33,171 bases of DNA, taken from a virus. The stretch lies in the IMG/VR virus record IMGVR_UViG_3300042907_001875, positions 1-33,171 of that record. One strand, 5' to 3'. A program made the position numbers and the translations under genes. The notes beneath the pieces are model-generated. The model made no database searches. It was not told the DNA's origin and was given only the letters and a program-made list of their open reading frames with translations. Position 1 is the first letter of the stretch; each line of letters starts with the position of its first letter. Below, one piece after another: positions 6,727-14,090 of the stretch.

Positions 6727-6810
6727 ATATCAATGAGAGCAAGGGAAAGCAATAAAAGTGAAGTGTTTTAAAGTGTATAAACCAAAATAAACCAAACCAA
6801 AAAAGAGAAA

Positions 6811-9204
6811 ATGCAGGTAACAATTTACAAATCGCTAACAGAAATCACCAATGGATTCCACAGGGATTCAGAATTTATCTTCAACAGGATAAAAACAGGG
6901 GTGTCAAAAGAACTTGTTTTAAAAATAAGACAAGAGCCCGACAAGGAAAAACAGAACGAACTTAAAAAGAGGCTTCCTGTAATAAACTTTCAAGGAGTAT
7001 TTAAGGAACGAAACGATAAAGGTATCAAGGACTTTTCAGGGCTTATGCCTTTAGACTTTGATAACTTTAAAAACCAATCAGAACTTATAGGGTTAAAGGA
7101 CTCATTAGTTGATTGCCCTTATGTTCACGCTATGTTCATATCTCCAAGGGGCAATGGACTTAAAGTGATAATAAAAGTTCCTGCAGAAGCACAAAATAAC
7201 TATAAAGGATATTTTGAAGCAGCAAAGGTATTTTTCAATAATGAATATTTTGACGTGTCAAGCAGCAACATTTCAAGGTTATGTTTCGAAAGTTATGATG
7301 AGGATATTTTCATAAACAATGATTCGCAAATATTTGAATTGGTTGAGGAGCCCGAGTATATTGACATAGGTACTAAAGAACCTATTTTTGCTATTCAGTC
7401 AGATAACAGGATAGTCGCAAACTTAACTCAATGGTGGCAAAAAAAGTATGGAGCGACACAGGGTTCAAGAAACACAAACCTGTTTAAATTGGCAGCCTCA
7501 TTGAACTCTTTTGGAATATCAAAAAATGAAGCTTTAAACGTCTTAATGGAATACCAAGACAAGGACTTTGGAGCAAAAGAAATAGAAGCACTTTGCAAGT
7601 CAGCCTACAAAAAAACAGATGCTCATGGCACTCAATTTTTTGAAGATAAGGTAACAAGGACAGCCATTGAAAAGCAAATCAGACAAGGTAAAACAGCCAA
7701 AGACATAATAAAAAAGATGCCTGAACTAAAGGCCGATAAGATTGAGGAGGCGGTTGATATAATTAGGGAGACAATTGACGTTCAAGATTATTGGTACTTT
7801 GACAGCCGAGGGAATATCACCCTGTCACCACATAAATATAAATATTGGTTGGAGAATAATAATTTCAGTAAGTTTTTTCCAACAACAAGCAAGACATTTA
7901 CATTTATTCAAATTGACCAAAATAAGGTTGAGGAAACAAGTGAAAAGCGAATTAAGGATTATGTGCTGCAGGACTTGCTCAATAGGAAAGACGTATCGTA
8001 TCAGCCTTACGACTTTATGGCATCAAGCAAAAAAGCATTTTCTATTGATTTTCTCTCACTACTTGATAGTGCCGACATTAAAATAAAAGAGGATACGCAA
8101 ACCGAATGTTTCCTTTATTACAAAAATTGTGTGGTTAACGTAACAGCCCAAGATATTAAGACCATTGACTACATTGACATTGATGGATTTGTTTGGAAAA
8201 ACCAAATAATTGACAGGGACTTCGTAAAAAGCGACCACCACGAATCAGAATTCAGGAAGTTTATTTGGCTTATCTCAGGGGAGTCAGTTGAAAAGTATAA
8301 TGTTTTCAAGTCAGTAATTGGCTATTTAATGCACTCCTTCAAGACTTCTGCAAATAACAAGGCAGTAATACTAAACGACAGCGTAATAAGTGAGAACCCA
8401 AACGGAGGCAGCGGAAAGGGGTTATTCTGTAATGCATTGAGTCACCTTAAAAAAGTGAGCAGCATTGACGGAAAGACCTTTGACTTCAACAAATCATTTC
8501 CCTATCAAACTGTTTCAACCGATTGTCAGTTATTAGTTTTTGATGATGTTAAAAAATCGTTTGACTTTGAACGTCTTTTTTCATTGATCACTGAAGGTAT
8601 AACGATTGAATATAAAGGTCAAGATGCAATAAAGTTACCTGTGCAAAGGTCACCGAAAGTTATCATAACCACAAACTATACTGTAGGGGGTGTCGGAGGA
8701 AGTTTTGAGCGCAGGAAGTTTGAGGTAGAATTAAGTGGATATTTCAACGAGGCAAACACTCCATTAATGGAATTCGGTAAGTTACTTTTCGATGAGTGGG
8801 ACGAGGCCGAGTGGGCGAGGTTTGACAATTACATGATTCAATGTTCACAATATTACCTGAATAATGGATTGGTTAAGGCAGACTTTGACAATATTGAAAC
8901 AAGAAAGTTTATAAAAAATACGTCATTCGAATTTTATGAGTGGACCAAGAATCATGATGTAATTGCCTTTGAGCAGAGAATGAGCAAGAACGAACTATTC
9001 AACCAATTAATTGAGGAGTACGCTGACTTGAAAAAGTGGTTATCTCAAAAGCGTTTTAAACAATGGCTTGAAGAATATTGCAAATATTATGGCTATACCT
9101 ATTCAGAAGGGAATACTCCATTAATTGGCAGGTACTATCATATAAGCAAATTTGAGAAGGGAGCATTTATTCCCGATGCAAAAGAGGAAGAAGATTTATT
9201 TTAA
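6811..9204 (+). CDS. Replicative primase-helicase (BT4734-like N-terminus, SF3-type ATPase)
   Basis: A 797-residue protein. The N-terminal part (about 70-185: GLMPLDFDNF, ISPRGNGLKVIIKVP, SRLCFESYDEDI) resembles the BT4734-like/VirE N-terminal domain of Bacteroidota primases. The C-terminal part is a phage helicase ATPase: Walker A NGGSGKG at 531-537, Walker B LLVFDD at 574-579, and sensor-type VIITTN ending at Asn622, followed by an arginine-rich GGSFERRKFEVEL. It should unwind and prime DNA at the phage origin. It starts directly after the repeat region at 6611-6810, in line with origin-proximal placement. It probably heads a transcription unit with the two following genes. Confidence 0.87.
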   Translation: MQVTIYKSLTEITNGFHRDSEFIFNRIKTGVSKELVLKIRQEPDKEKQNELKKRLPVINFQGVFKERNDKGIKDFSGLMPLDFDNFKNQSELIGLKDSLVDCPYVHAMFISPRGNGLKVIIKVPAEAQNNYKGYFEAAKVFFNNEYFDVSSSNISRLCFESYDEDIFINNDSQIFELVEEPEYIDIGTKEPIFAIQSDNRIVANLTQWWQKKYGATQGSRNTNLFKLAASLNSFGISKNEALNVLMEYQDKDFGAKEIEALCKSAYKKTDAHGTQFFEDKVTRTAIEKQIRQGKTAKDIIKKMPELKADKIEEAVDIIRETIDVQDYWYFDSRGNITLSPHKYKYWLENNNFSKFFPTTSKTFTFIQIDQNKVEETSEKRIKDYVLQDLLNRKDVSYQPYDFMASSKKAFSIDFLSLLDSADIKIKEDTQTECFLYYKNCVVNVTAQDIKTIDYIDIDGFVWKNQIIDRDFVKSDHHESEFRKFIWLISGESVEKYNVFKSVIGYLMHSFKTSANNKAVILNDSVISENPNGGSGKGLFCNALSHLKKVSSIDGKTFDFNKSFPYQTVSTDCQLLVFDDVKKSFDFERLFSLITEGITIEYKGQDAIKLPVQRSPKVIITTNYTVGGVGGSFERRKFEVELSGYFNEANTPLMEFGKLLFDEWDEAEWARFDNYMIQCSQYYLNNGLVKADFDNIETRKFIKNTSFEFYEWTKNHDVIAFEQRMSKNELFNQLIEEYADLKKWLSQKRFKQWLEEYCKYYGYTYSEGNTPLIGRYYHISKFEKGAFIPDAKEEEDLF

Positions 9205-9215
9205 ACTAAACCAAA

Positions 9216-10445
9216 ATGAAATTAAGAGACTACCAAATAGAAATATCAAATCGTGCACTTAAGGTCCTGCAGGAAAAAAGAATAGTTTACCTTTCAATGG
9301 AGGTTCGTACCGGAAAGACGTTAACAGCCCTTGAAATTGCTCACCTGTTTGGCGCCAAGTCAGTTTTATTCATGACAAAGAAGAAAGCCATAGAAACTAT
9401 TCAAGAGGACTTTAATAAGTTTGGATATACCTATAGCTTGAAAGTTATAAACGATGAGTCACAACATAAAGAGACAGGCAATTATGACCTTATAATTCAT
9501 GATGAGCACCACAGGTTCGGTTCTTTCCCGAAACCGAGCAAAGGAACATCAATGTTCAAGAAAAAGTATGGAAGGCTTCCTATGATATTTTTGTCAGGGA
9601 CACCAACACCCGAAAGTCATTCCCAATGGTATCACCAATTTTGGGTTTCTAACTACTCTCCGTTCACCGAGGCAAACTTTTACAAGTGGGCGAGCAGGTA
9701 TGTTTCAATAAAGCTAAAGTATTTGGGATATGCGACAGTCAACGATTATTCGGGAGGTATTAAGGAATTGATTATGCCTGTCATAAACGATTACATTATA
9801 AGGTTCACCCAAAAAGAAGCAGGATTTCAATCAATGGTCGCTGAAAATATTCTAAAAGTTAAGATGAAGCCGTTAACCTATAGGTTAATTGATACGTTAA
9901 AATCTGACTTTATTGTAAGAGGCAAAGAAAAAGAAATAGTCGCTGATACAGGTGCAAAGTTAATGAGCAAATTGCATCAATTATATTCAGGGACTATAAA
10001 ATTTGATGATGGAACGAGGCAGGTTATTGACGACTCAAAAGGAGTATTTATTCAAGATTATTTTAAAGGCAAAAAGATTGCGATATTCTATAAGTTTGTC
10101 GCAGAGCTTGAATGCATAAAACAGGTCATGGGGGAAAAGGTCACCGAAAATCTGCAGGAGTTCCAAACGTCAGATAAGTGGATTGCTCTGCAAATAGTTT
10201 CGGGGAGGGAAGGTATATCTTTAAAGGAGGCCGATTGTTTAGTTTACTTTAACATTGACTTTTCAGCGGTTAGCTATTGGCAGTCACGCGACAGGCTAAC
10301 AACGATGGAGAGGCTTGAAAACAGCGTTTATTGGATATTTTCAGAGGACGGTATTGAGCCAAGGATTTACAAAACAGTACAAAAAAAGAAAAACTTCACA
10401 AAACATTTATTCATAAAAGAGTATGGCATCACCTTTCCAAACTAA
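9216..10445 (+). CDS. SF2 DNA helicase/ATPase (SNF2/DEAH-like)
   Basis: A 409-residue helicase with motif I EVRTGKT (about 29-35), motif II HDEHH (about 95-99, DExH type), motif III LSGTPT (about 128-133), motif V-like GREGISL in the C-terminal RecA domain and motif VI SYWQSRDRL with the arginine fingers. An N-terminal LRDYQ is the Q-like motif of SNF2-type proteins. Phage SF2 enzymes of this length act in replication or recombination. The stop lies 22 bases inside the following VRR-NUC gene, suggesting a coupled helicase-nuclease pair. Confidence 0.88.
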   Translation: MKLRDYQIEISNRALKVLQEKRIVYLSMEVRTGKTLTALEIAHLFGAKSVLFMTKKKAIETIQEDFNKFGYTYSLKVINDESQHKETGNYDLIIHDEHHRFGSFPKPSKGTSMFKKKYGRLPMIFLSGTPTPESHSQWYHQFWVSNYSPFTEANFYKWASRYVSIKLKYLGYATVNDYSGGIKELIMPVINDYIIRFTQKEAGFQSMVAENILKVKMKPLTYRLIDTLKSDFIVRGKEKEIVADTGAKLMSKLHQLYSGTIKFDDGTRQVIDDSKGVFIQDYFKGKKIAIFYKFVAELECIKQVMGEKVTENLQEFQTSDKWIALQIVSGREGISLKEADCLVYFNIDFSAVSYWQSRDRLTTMERLENSVYWIFSEDGIEPRIYKTVQKKKNFTKHLFIKEYGITFPN

Positions 10446-10719
10446 AACAAAAAAGATCATGACCGAAAAAGGTTATAGAGTCTTAAAGGTTATACGATTG
10501 TCTGACAATGGCTTTCCCGATTTGCTTTGCATGAAGCAGGGGAAGTCAGTTTGGATTGAATGCAAGGAAAAAAATGACTCTTTGAAGCCTTTGCAGGAGG
10601 CAAGAATCGATGAATTAAACAATCTTGGATTTATAGCTTTTTGCCTTCAAGACCAAAAAGGTATAATTTATCCGAAAAAATATTTGGCTGATTTGCAGCA
10701 CTTTACAAATTATTTCTAA
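10423..10719 (+). CDS. VRR-NUC domain nuclease
   Basis: A 98-residue stand-alone VRR-NUC protein (PD-(D/E)XK fold). Visible are NGFPDLL with Asp33, WIECK with Glu46 and Lys48, and the downstream Gln58 of the conserved LxxxQ. Phage VRR-NUC proteins are thought to cut branched DNA such as Holliday junctions or flaps. It overlaps the SF2 helicase gene by 23 bases. The stop lies directly before an AT-rich inverted repeat. Confidence 0.85.
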   Translation: MASPFQTKTKKIMTEKGYRVLKVIRLSDNGFPDLLCMKQGKSVWIECKEKNDSLKPLQEARIDELNNLGFIAFCLQDQKGIIYPKKYLADLQHFTNYF

Positions 10720-10723
10720 TTAT

Positions 10724-10749
10724 TTTGAAAAAAAATTTTTTTATTCAAA
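10724..10749. repeat. AT-rich inverted repeat after the nuclease gene
   Basis: TTTGAA and TTCAAA flank complementary A and T runs with one bulged base. It could form an all-A/T hairpin in RNA or be a binding site. Lack of G/C pairs makes it a poor classical terminator. The following 60 bases before the next gene contain no clear TAnnTTTG box. Confidence 0.4.
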
Positions 10750-10811
10750 GTAGAATACTCTTCTTTGTAGAGCGGAAGGCAATGTAGCTGACCGACCTAA
10801 AACCAAACCAA

Positions 10812-11216
10812 ATGAACGCAAATTTAAAAGTTACCAAAATTACAGTTGAAGAAATGCTAAACCGTCCCGAGCAAGATTACAATCCTGCAGTTTGGAAGAA
10901 GCAAGTATTGAATTATGCAAAAAGTGAAAAGATTCAATTTTACGTTACGGAAAAAGGAAAAGGAAGTGGTTATGAATATTCAAGATTTTGGGCTTCATAC
11001 ATTACAAGTGACGGAGTATATCTTTTCAATTCATTTAGTGCCTTTAGTGGCTCAATAACAAGTAATGGATTCTGCAGAGTGATTATCAGAGAGGACGGAA
11101 CAGTTGAGAAGTTTTTATTCATGAATGACAAAGGTGAGGATGTTTTAGCTGAAAATTGCCCTGCAAACAGAAAGTTATTTATGAAATCAGGAATTTTAGT
11201 ATCAACATCAATATAA
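10812..11216 (+). CDS. Hypothetical protein (134 aa)
   Basis: Starts with a good AAACCAAACCAA leader. The protein is soluble, slightly basic, with many aromatic residues and a central beta-rich part (YSRFWASYITSDGVYLFNSF, about 56-75). I see no catalytic motif and do not recognise the family. It opens a run of small genes between the replication module and the PP-loop genes. Confidence 0.65.
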   Translation: MNANLKVTKITVEEMLNRPEQDYNPAVWKKQVLNYAKSEKIQFYVTEKGKGSGYEYSRFWASYITSDGVYLFNSFSAFSGSITSNGFCRVIIREDGTVEKFLFMNDKGEDVLAENCPANRKLFMKSGILVSTSI

Positions 11217-11224
11217 TATAAATC

Positions 11225-11419
11225 ATGAGCACTAAAATTAAAGCAAAAAAAGACATGTTTAATAATGGAAAATGCTTTTCTGCAGGAAACGAATATATCG
11301 TAAATAAGGAGGTTCCAAGCAGAGCAGGTCTATATGAATGCATGACCACGAATGACTTAAAAGAGAACCACTTAATAGGTGGTTGGTGGAGAAATTTTGA
11401 GATAGTTAATAAAAAATAA
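11225..11419 (+). CDS. Small hypothetical phage protein (64 aa), SH3-like pattern
   Basis: The sequence pattern (KAKKDMF, GKCFSAGNEYIV, then HLIGGWWRNFEIV) resembles small beta-barrel, SH3-like proteins frequent in Bacteroidota phages, where a G-x-x-Y turn is followed by an aromatic-rich strand. Function is unknown. It starts 8 bases after the previous stop and is followed by a further small gene with an ACCAAACCAATG start. Confidence 0.65.
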   Translation: MSTKIKAKKDMFNNGKCFSAGNEYIVNKEVPSRAGLYECMTTNDLKENHLIGGWWRNFEIVNKK

Positions 11420-11438
11420 ACCCTAAAAAACCAAACCA

Positions 11439-11612
11439 ATGACAAAGAAACATTTTGAATTAATCGCAGAAGCCTTAAAATCATTAAGAAATGAAAAGTG
11501 CATCACAAACGGAAACGACGCTGCATCGTATTTAGTAGGTTACCTTTCAATATCATTTAAAAAAGAGAACCCAAATTTCGATAAAGAAAGATTTGCTAAA
11601 GCCACAAAATAA
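11439..11612 (+). CDS. Small hypothetical phage protein (57 aa)
   Basis: The ATG follows the AAACCAAACCA leader; the product begins MTKKHFELIAEALKSLR and ends FDKERFAKATK. The helical beginning, a Gly/Asn turn and a C-terminal helix ending in NPxFDxERF form a pattern I associate with small proteins common in phages, usually of unknown function. Only one base separates its stop from the ATG of the PP-loop gene at 11614, so the two are likely co-translated. Confidence 0.7.
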   Translation: MTKKHFELIAEALKSLRNEKCITNGNDAASYLVGYLSISFKKENPNFDKERFAKATK

Positions 11613-11613
11613 T

Positions 11614-12435
11614 ATGAAAACAATACATAGTTTAAGCGGAGGTAAAACATCAAGTTATATGGCAGTACATTATCCTGCTAATTACAATATTTTTGCTCTT
11701 GTTAAAATTGATGATGTAAAATCTGCTCCAAAAGATAAAGCACTTATTAAAATTGTTTCTGATAAAATAGGAGAAGATTTTATTGCAACAGCGGAAAGTG
11801 ATTTAACATTAAAAGCAATGATTGATTTAGAGCAATTAATAGGAAAGGAGATTTTTTGGGTAAGTGGTGATTCATTTGACCATATAATTAAAAAAAGCGC
11901 AGGTTTTTTGCCAAACTCTTTTAGAAGATATTGCACCACCGAAATGAAAATACGACCTATTTTTGATTGGTGGTTTAAAAATATTAACGAAAAAGTAAAA
12001 ATGGGAATAGGTTTTAGATATGATGAAAAAGAAAGAGCCGATAGATTGAGCACATCATTTAAGGGAATTATAGGAAAGTCAATAAATGGAAATAGAAATA
12101 AGTGGGGTGAGGTGGAATGGAGGGAAGGATATTTTCCATTAATTCAAGATAGGATTACTCATTTGCAAGTAAAACGATGGGCGGACTCAACAAAGTTAAT
12201 ATTTCCCGCTGATTCAAATTGCGTGGGGTGCTTCCATAAACCAAAACAACAGTTAAGAAAAAATTGGGACGAGCATACTGAAAAAATGCAATGGTTTTCA
12301 AATTTTGAAAAAACAGGAAAGAGTTTTTGGAAAGATGACAAAATTACATATGAACAAATAAAAAAATTAGGAGTTCAACAAGATTTTAATTTTGGAACAG
12401 GCAGCGGATGTCAAGCAGGATTTTGTACTGATTAA
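11614..12435 (+). CDS. PP-loop ATPase, PAPS-reductase-like, cysteine-rich
   Basis: A 273-residue adenine-nucleotide alpha hydrolase fold. The PP-loop SGGKTS is at 8-13. Then come RRYCTTEMKIRPI (Cys107), CVGCFHKP (Cys203, Cys206) and GSGCQAGFC (Cys266, Cys271). The RYCT..K.P motif and spaced cysteines recall DndC-type and related phage PP-loop proteins, some of which hold an iron-sulfur cluster. That a cluster is present here is inference. The ECGxH motif of CysH is missing. PP-loop enzymes activate a substrate as an adenylate and then thiolate, aminate or reduce it. I chose ATG 11614; an upstream TTG at 11593 would overlap the previous gene. Confidence 0.85.
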   Translation: MKTIHSLSGGKTSSYMAVHYPANYNIFALVKIDDVKSAPKDKALIKIVSDKIGEDFIATAESDLTLKAMIDLEQLIGKEIFWVSGDSFDHIIKKSAGFLPNSFRRYCTTEMKIRPIFDWWFKNINEKVKMGIGFRYDEKERADRLSTSFKGIIGKSINGNRNKWGEVEWREGYFPLIQDRITHLQVKRWADSTKLIFPADSNCVGCFHKPKQQLRKNWDEHTEKMQWFSNFEKTGKSFWKDDKITYEQIKKLGVQQDFNFGTGSGCQAGFCTD

Positions 12436-12445
12436 TATAAAAAAA

Positions 12446-12625
12446 ATGGAAATCAAAGAAAAAAAGACACAGGGAGGTCGCAGAATTAATGCAGGTAGGA
12501 AGTCAGTTGTTGATAAAAAAGAAGCAATTGTAATCTACGTTAAAAAGAGCACTGTTTCAGCGCTCGGAATTGACTTTATAAAAGCAAGTACCAAGGACCA
12601 TATTCAAAGCCTTCTTGAATCTTAA
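12446..12625 (+). CDS. Small basic protein with GGRR..AGRK motif (59 aa)
   Basis: I chose ATG 12446 with a run of A upstream; a longer frame from 12392 would overlap the PP-loop gene. The N-terminal half is highly basic, with GGRRINAGRK at 10-19, a pattern frequent at the N-terminus of phage DNA-binding and small-terminase-like proteins. The next stretch (AIVIYVKKSTVSALG, about 27-41) has a strand-then-helix form as in ribbon-helix-helix proteins. A DNA-binding or regulatory role is likely but not shown. It lies just upstream of the promoter of the ParB/cupin/PAPS-reductase operon. Confidence 0.6.
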   Translation: MEIKEKKTQGGRRINAGRKSVVDKKEAIVIYVKKSTVSALGIDFIKASTKDHIQSLLES

Positions 12626-12656
12626 TTTTGTTGATTCAATTATTTGGTTATTTTTG
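12626..12656 (+). promoter_or_regulatory. Promoter of the ParB/cupin/PAPS-reductase-like operon
   Basis: TTTTG at 12626-12630, an 18-base gap, then TATTTTTG at 12649-12656: a good Bacteroidota-type promoter. The start would be near 12663, just before ATG 12671, and the box partly overlaps a longer, in-frame TTG-initiated alternative, which argues for ATG 12671. Confidence 0.7.
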
Positions 12657-12670
12657 CCAAAAATAAAAAA

Positions 12671-13285
12671 ATGAAAAATTCAATAAAAGATTTGAAGCAC
12701 GATCAAAGAAATGCGAACGTTCATTCTCCTGCAGGAATGAGAAAACTTGAAGAAGGAATCAAGAAAAATGGATTGGGAAGGTCAATCTTGATAAGCAATG
12801 ACAACGAGATTATCGCAGGTAACGGAGTTACTGAAACAGCCGAGAAGGCAGGTATCACAAAAGTAAGGATCATTGAAACTGATGGCAACGAAATAATCGC
12901 AGTAAAAAGAACTGACATTCACTCCGGCACGAAGCAATTTTATGAAATGGCCTTGTCAGATAATATTATCGCAAAGGAAAATATCGTTATGGACGCGGAA
13001 GTCACAAACGCTATTTGCGAGGAATACGAAATTGAGGAGTATTTTATCAGTCAAGCAGGTAGCAATGACTTCTTAAAAATGGGCGACCATTTCGATGATG
13101 AAAGAACTACTGCAGAAAAAAAGCCTTCAGCTACGTCAGACGACTATTCAGTATTTGAATTGATAATGATAAACACCAACAAGGTTTTGCTTTTGGAAAC
13201 ATTGAATAAAATAAAGCATGAATTTCTTTTTGAAAAACATGAGGAAGCGTTAATGGAATTAATAAGAATTTATAACAAAAAATAA
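12671..13285 (+). CDS. ParB-like nuclease/CTPase-fold domain protein
   Basis: A 204-residue protein with an N-terminal ParB/Srx-like domain: DQRNANVHSPAGM (11-23), KKNGLGRSILI (31-41), EIIAGNGVTETAEKAG (46-61) and VIETDGNEI-type strands up to the VKRTDI segment. The C-terminal part is helical and not recognised. Stand-alone ParB-domain proteins are widespread in phages, sometimes fused to DNA methylases; none is present here. ParB-fold proteins bind DNA and nucleotides. It starts an operon of five genes with overlaps or a one-base gap, just behind its own promoter. Confidence 0.82.
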   Translation: MKNSIKDLKHDQRNANVHSPAGMRKLEEGIKKNGLGRSILISNDNEIIAGNGVTETAEKAGITKVRIIETDGNEIIAVKRTDIHSGTKQFYEMALSDNIIAKENIVMDAEVTNAICEEYEIEEYFISQAGSNDFLKMGDHFDDERTTAEKKPSATSDDYSVFELIMINTNKVLLLETLNKIKHEFLFEKHEEALMELIRIYNKK

Positions 13286-13286
13286 A

Positions 13287-14090
13287 ATGACAAGAAGCGA
13301 AAATAGTGCTTTCATATCTTTTGGGAATGATAGAGCAGGGATAGTATTTGATGATTCAAAAAACAAAGAATATCCTATAAAGTATTACAATGTGATAGGT
13401 AACTCTTTTCCAAAAGGGGATAAAGATTGCTCTTATTATGGCTATGTTTACAAAGGACTTTTAAAAATAAAAGGAACAAACTTCCCTGAACTTTACGTTG
13501 GAAATGGAATGTACTTTTCAGTTTCGGGCGAATTTGAGATTGAAAGCGTTTTTTGCGGAAAGGCAATATTAATTGAGGTGCTTCACACAAAAGGTATTTA
13601 TCCATCAAATAACTTTAAGGCTATGTTTACAGTTGGTGGACCTATAGAGAACGAGGGCAGATTAAAGTACATTGACGGTTGCACTGACAGCATATTGATA
13701 CACCCTGTTAAGAAAGGCGACCCTTGTTTTAATCATTTGCATTTCCCGAGCAATATAAAACAAACACCTCACACTCACCCGAGTCACAGAATCGGAGTGG
13801 TGGCCAAAGGTAATGGTCTTTGTGTTACTCCATTTGGGAATTTGGAGTTAAAGCAGGGAATGATATTTGTCATAAAAGGTTGGGACGGAGTTTCTTTCGC
13901 TACAGGAGTTGACGGAGGTAAGTACGAAGTAGGAAATCATTGTTTCTTTACAAGTGATGAGCCAATGGACGTTATTGCATTTCACCCCGATAGTGATTTC
14001 GGTGCCGAAGATGAGAATCACCCTATGATAAACAGAACAATCGTTGACGGAGTTTCAGCAGCAAATATCGATTCAATAAAGACAAAGTAA
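13287..14090 (+). CDS. Cupin-like (double-stranded beta-helix) protein
   Basis: A 267-residue protein with a cupin-type metal-site pattern in its second half: QTPHTHPSHRIGVVAKGNG (159-177), with His162, His164 and His167 as candidate ligands, followed by the turn GMIFVIKGWDG and a second motif around NHCFF (His218) to FHPDSDFG (His233). The first half (about 30-115) repeats a strand-rich layout (YYGYVYKGLLKIKG, GNGMYFSVSGEF), so a bicupin is possible. Cupins include dioxygenases, isomerases and metal-binding sensors; the reaction here is unknown. The gene sits between a ParB-like and a PAPS-reductase-like gene with one-base spacing and stop/start overlap, so it should belong to the same process. 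Confidence 0.72.
   Translation: MTRSENSAFISFGNDRAGIVFDDSKNKEYPIKYYNVIGNSFPKGDKDCSYYGYVYKGLLKIKGTNFPELYVGNGMYFSVSGEFEIESVFCGKAILIEVLHTKGIYPSNNFKAMFTVGGPIENEGRLKYIDGCTDSILIHPVKKGDPCFNHLHFPSNIKQTPHTHPSHRIGVVAKGNGLCVTPFGNLELKQGMIFVIKGWDGVSFATGVDGGKYEVGNHCFFTSDEPMDVIAFHPDSDFGAEDENHPMINRTIVDGVSAANIDSIKTK

Larger units (their letters stand above)
6611..6810. other. Repeat-rich intergenic region, candidate replication origin or control region
   Basis: The longest gene-free stretch (200 bp). The box AAGTGTATAA occurs at 6710-6719 and 6771-6780, and TTATACACxT is its inverted partner within 6626-6636. AAGTGTTTTA occurs at 6718-6727, 6761-6770 and inverted at 6618-6627. A 15 bp perfect inverted repeat joins 6619-6633 and 6712-6726. 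A 14 bp A/T palindrome lies at 6688-6701, and ATAACAT/ATGTTAT arms at 6654-6660 and 6671-6677. Iteron-like boxes beside the primase-helicase gene suggest an origin; an operator array is the alternative. Confidence 0.5.

Noticed and set aside
6734-6772. 12-codon frame (ATG 6735 region) in the repeat-rich gap
   Set aside because: Too short, ends inside an iteron box, no leader; probably chance.
7775-8086. Second + frame (103 aa) inside the primase-helicase gene
   Set aside because: Overlaps a well-supported protein in another frame, without leader or overlap signs.
10740-10790. Possible promoter or tRNA-like sequence before 10812
   Set aside because: No TAnnTTTG at proper position and no cloverleaf or T-loop consensus.
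11682-12053. Minus-strand frame (123 aa)
   Set aside because: Opposite the PP-loop gene with intact SGGKTS and cysteine motifs; low-complexity hydrophobic product.
12644-12670. Longer N-terminus of the ParB-like protein
   Set aside because: The promoter box at 12649-12656 lies inside it and ATG 12671 has a good A-rich leader.
13929-13937. GTAGGAAAT half-site as a third operator
   Set aside because: No inverted partner and located within the cupin coding region away from any promoter.
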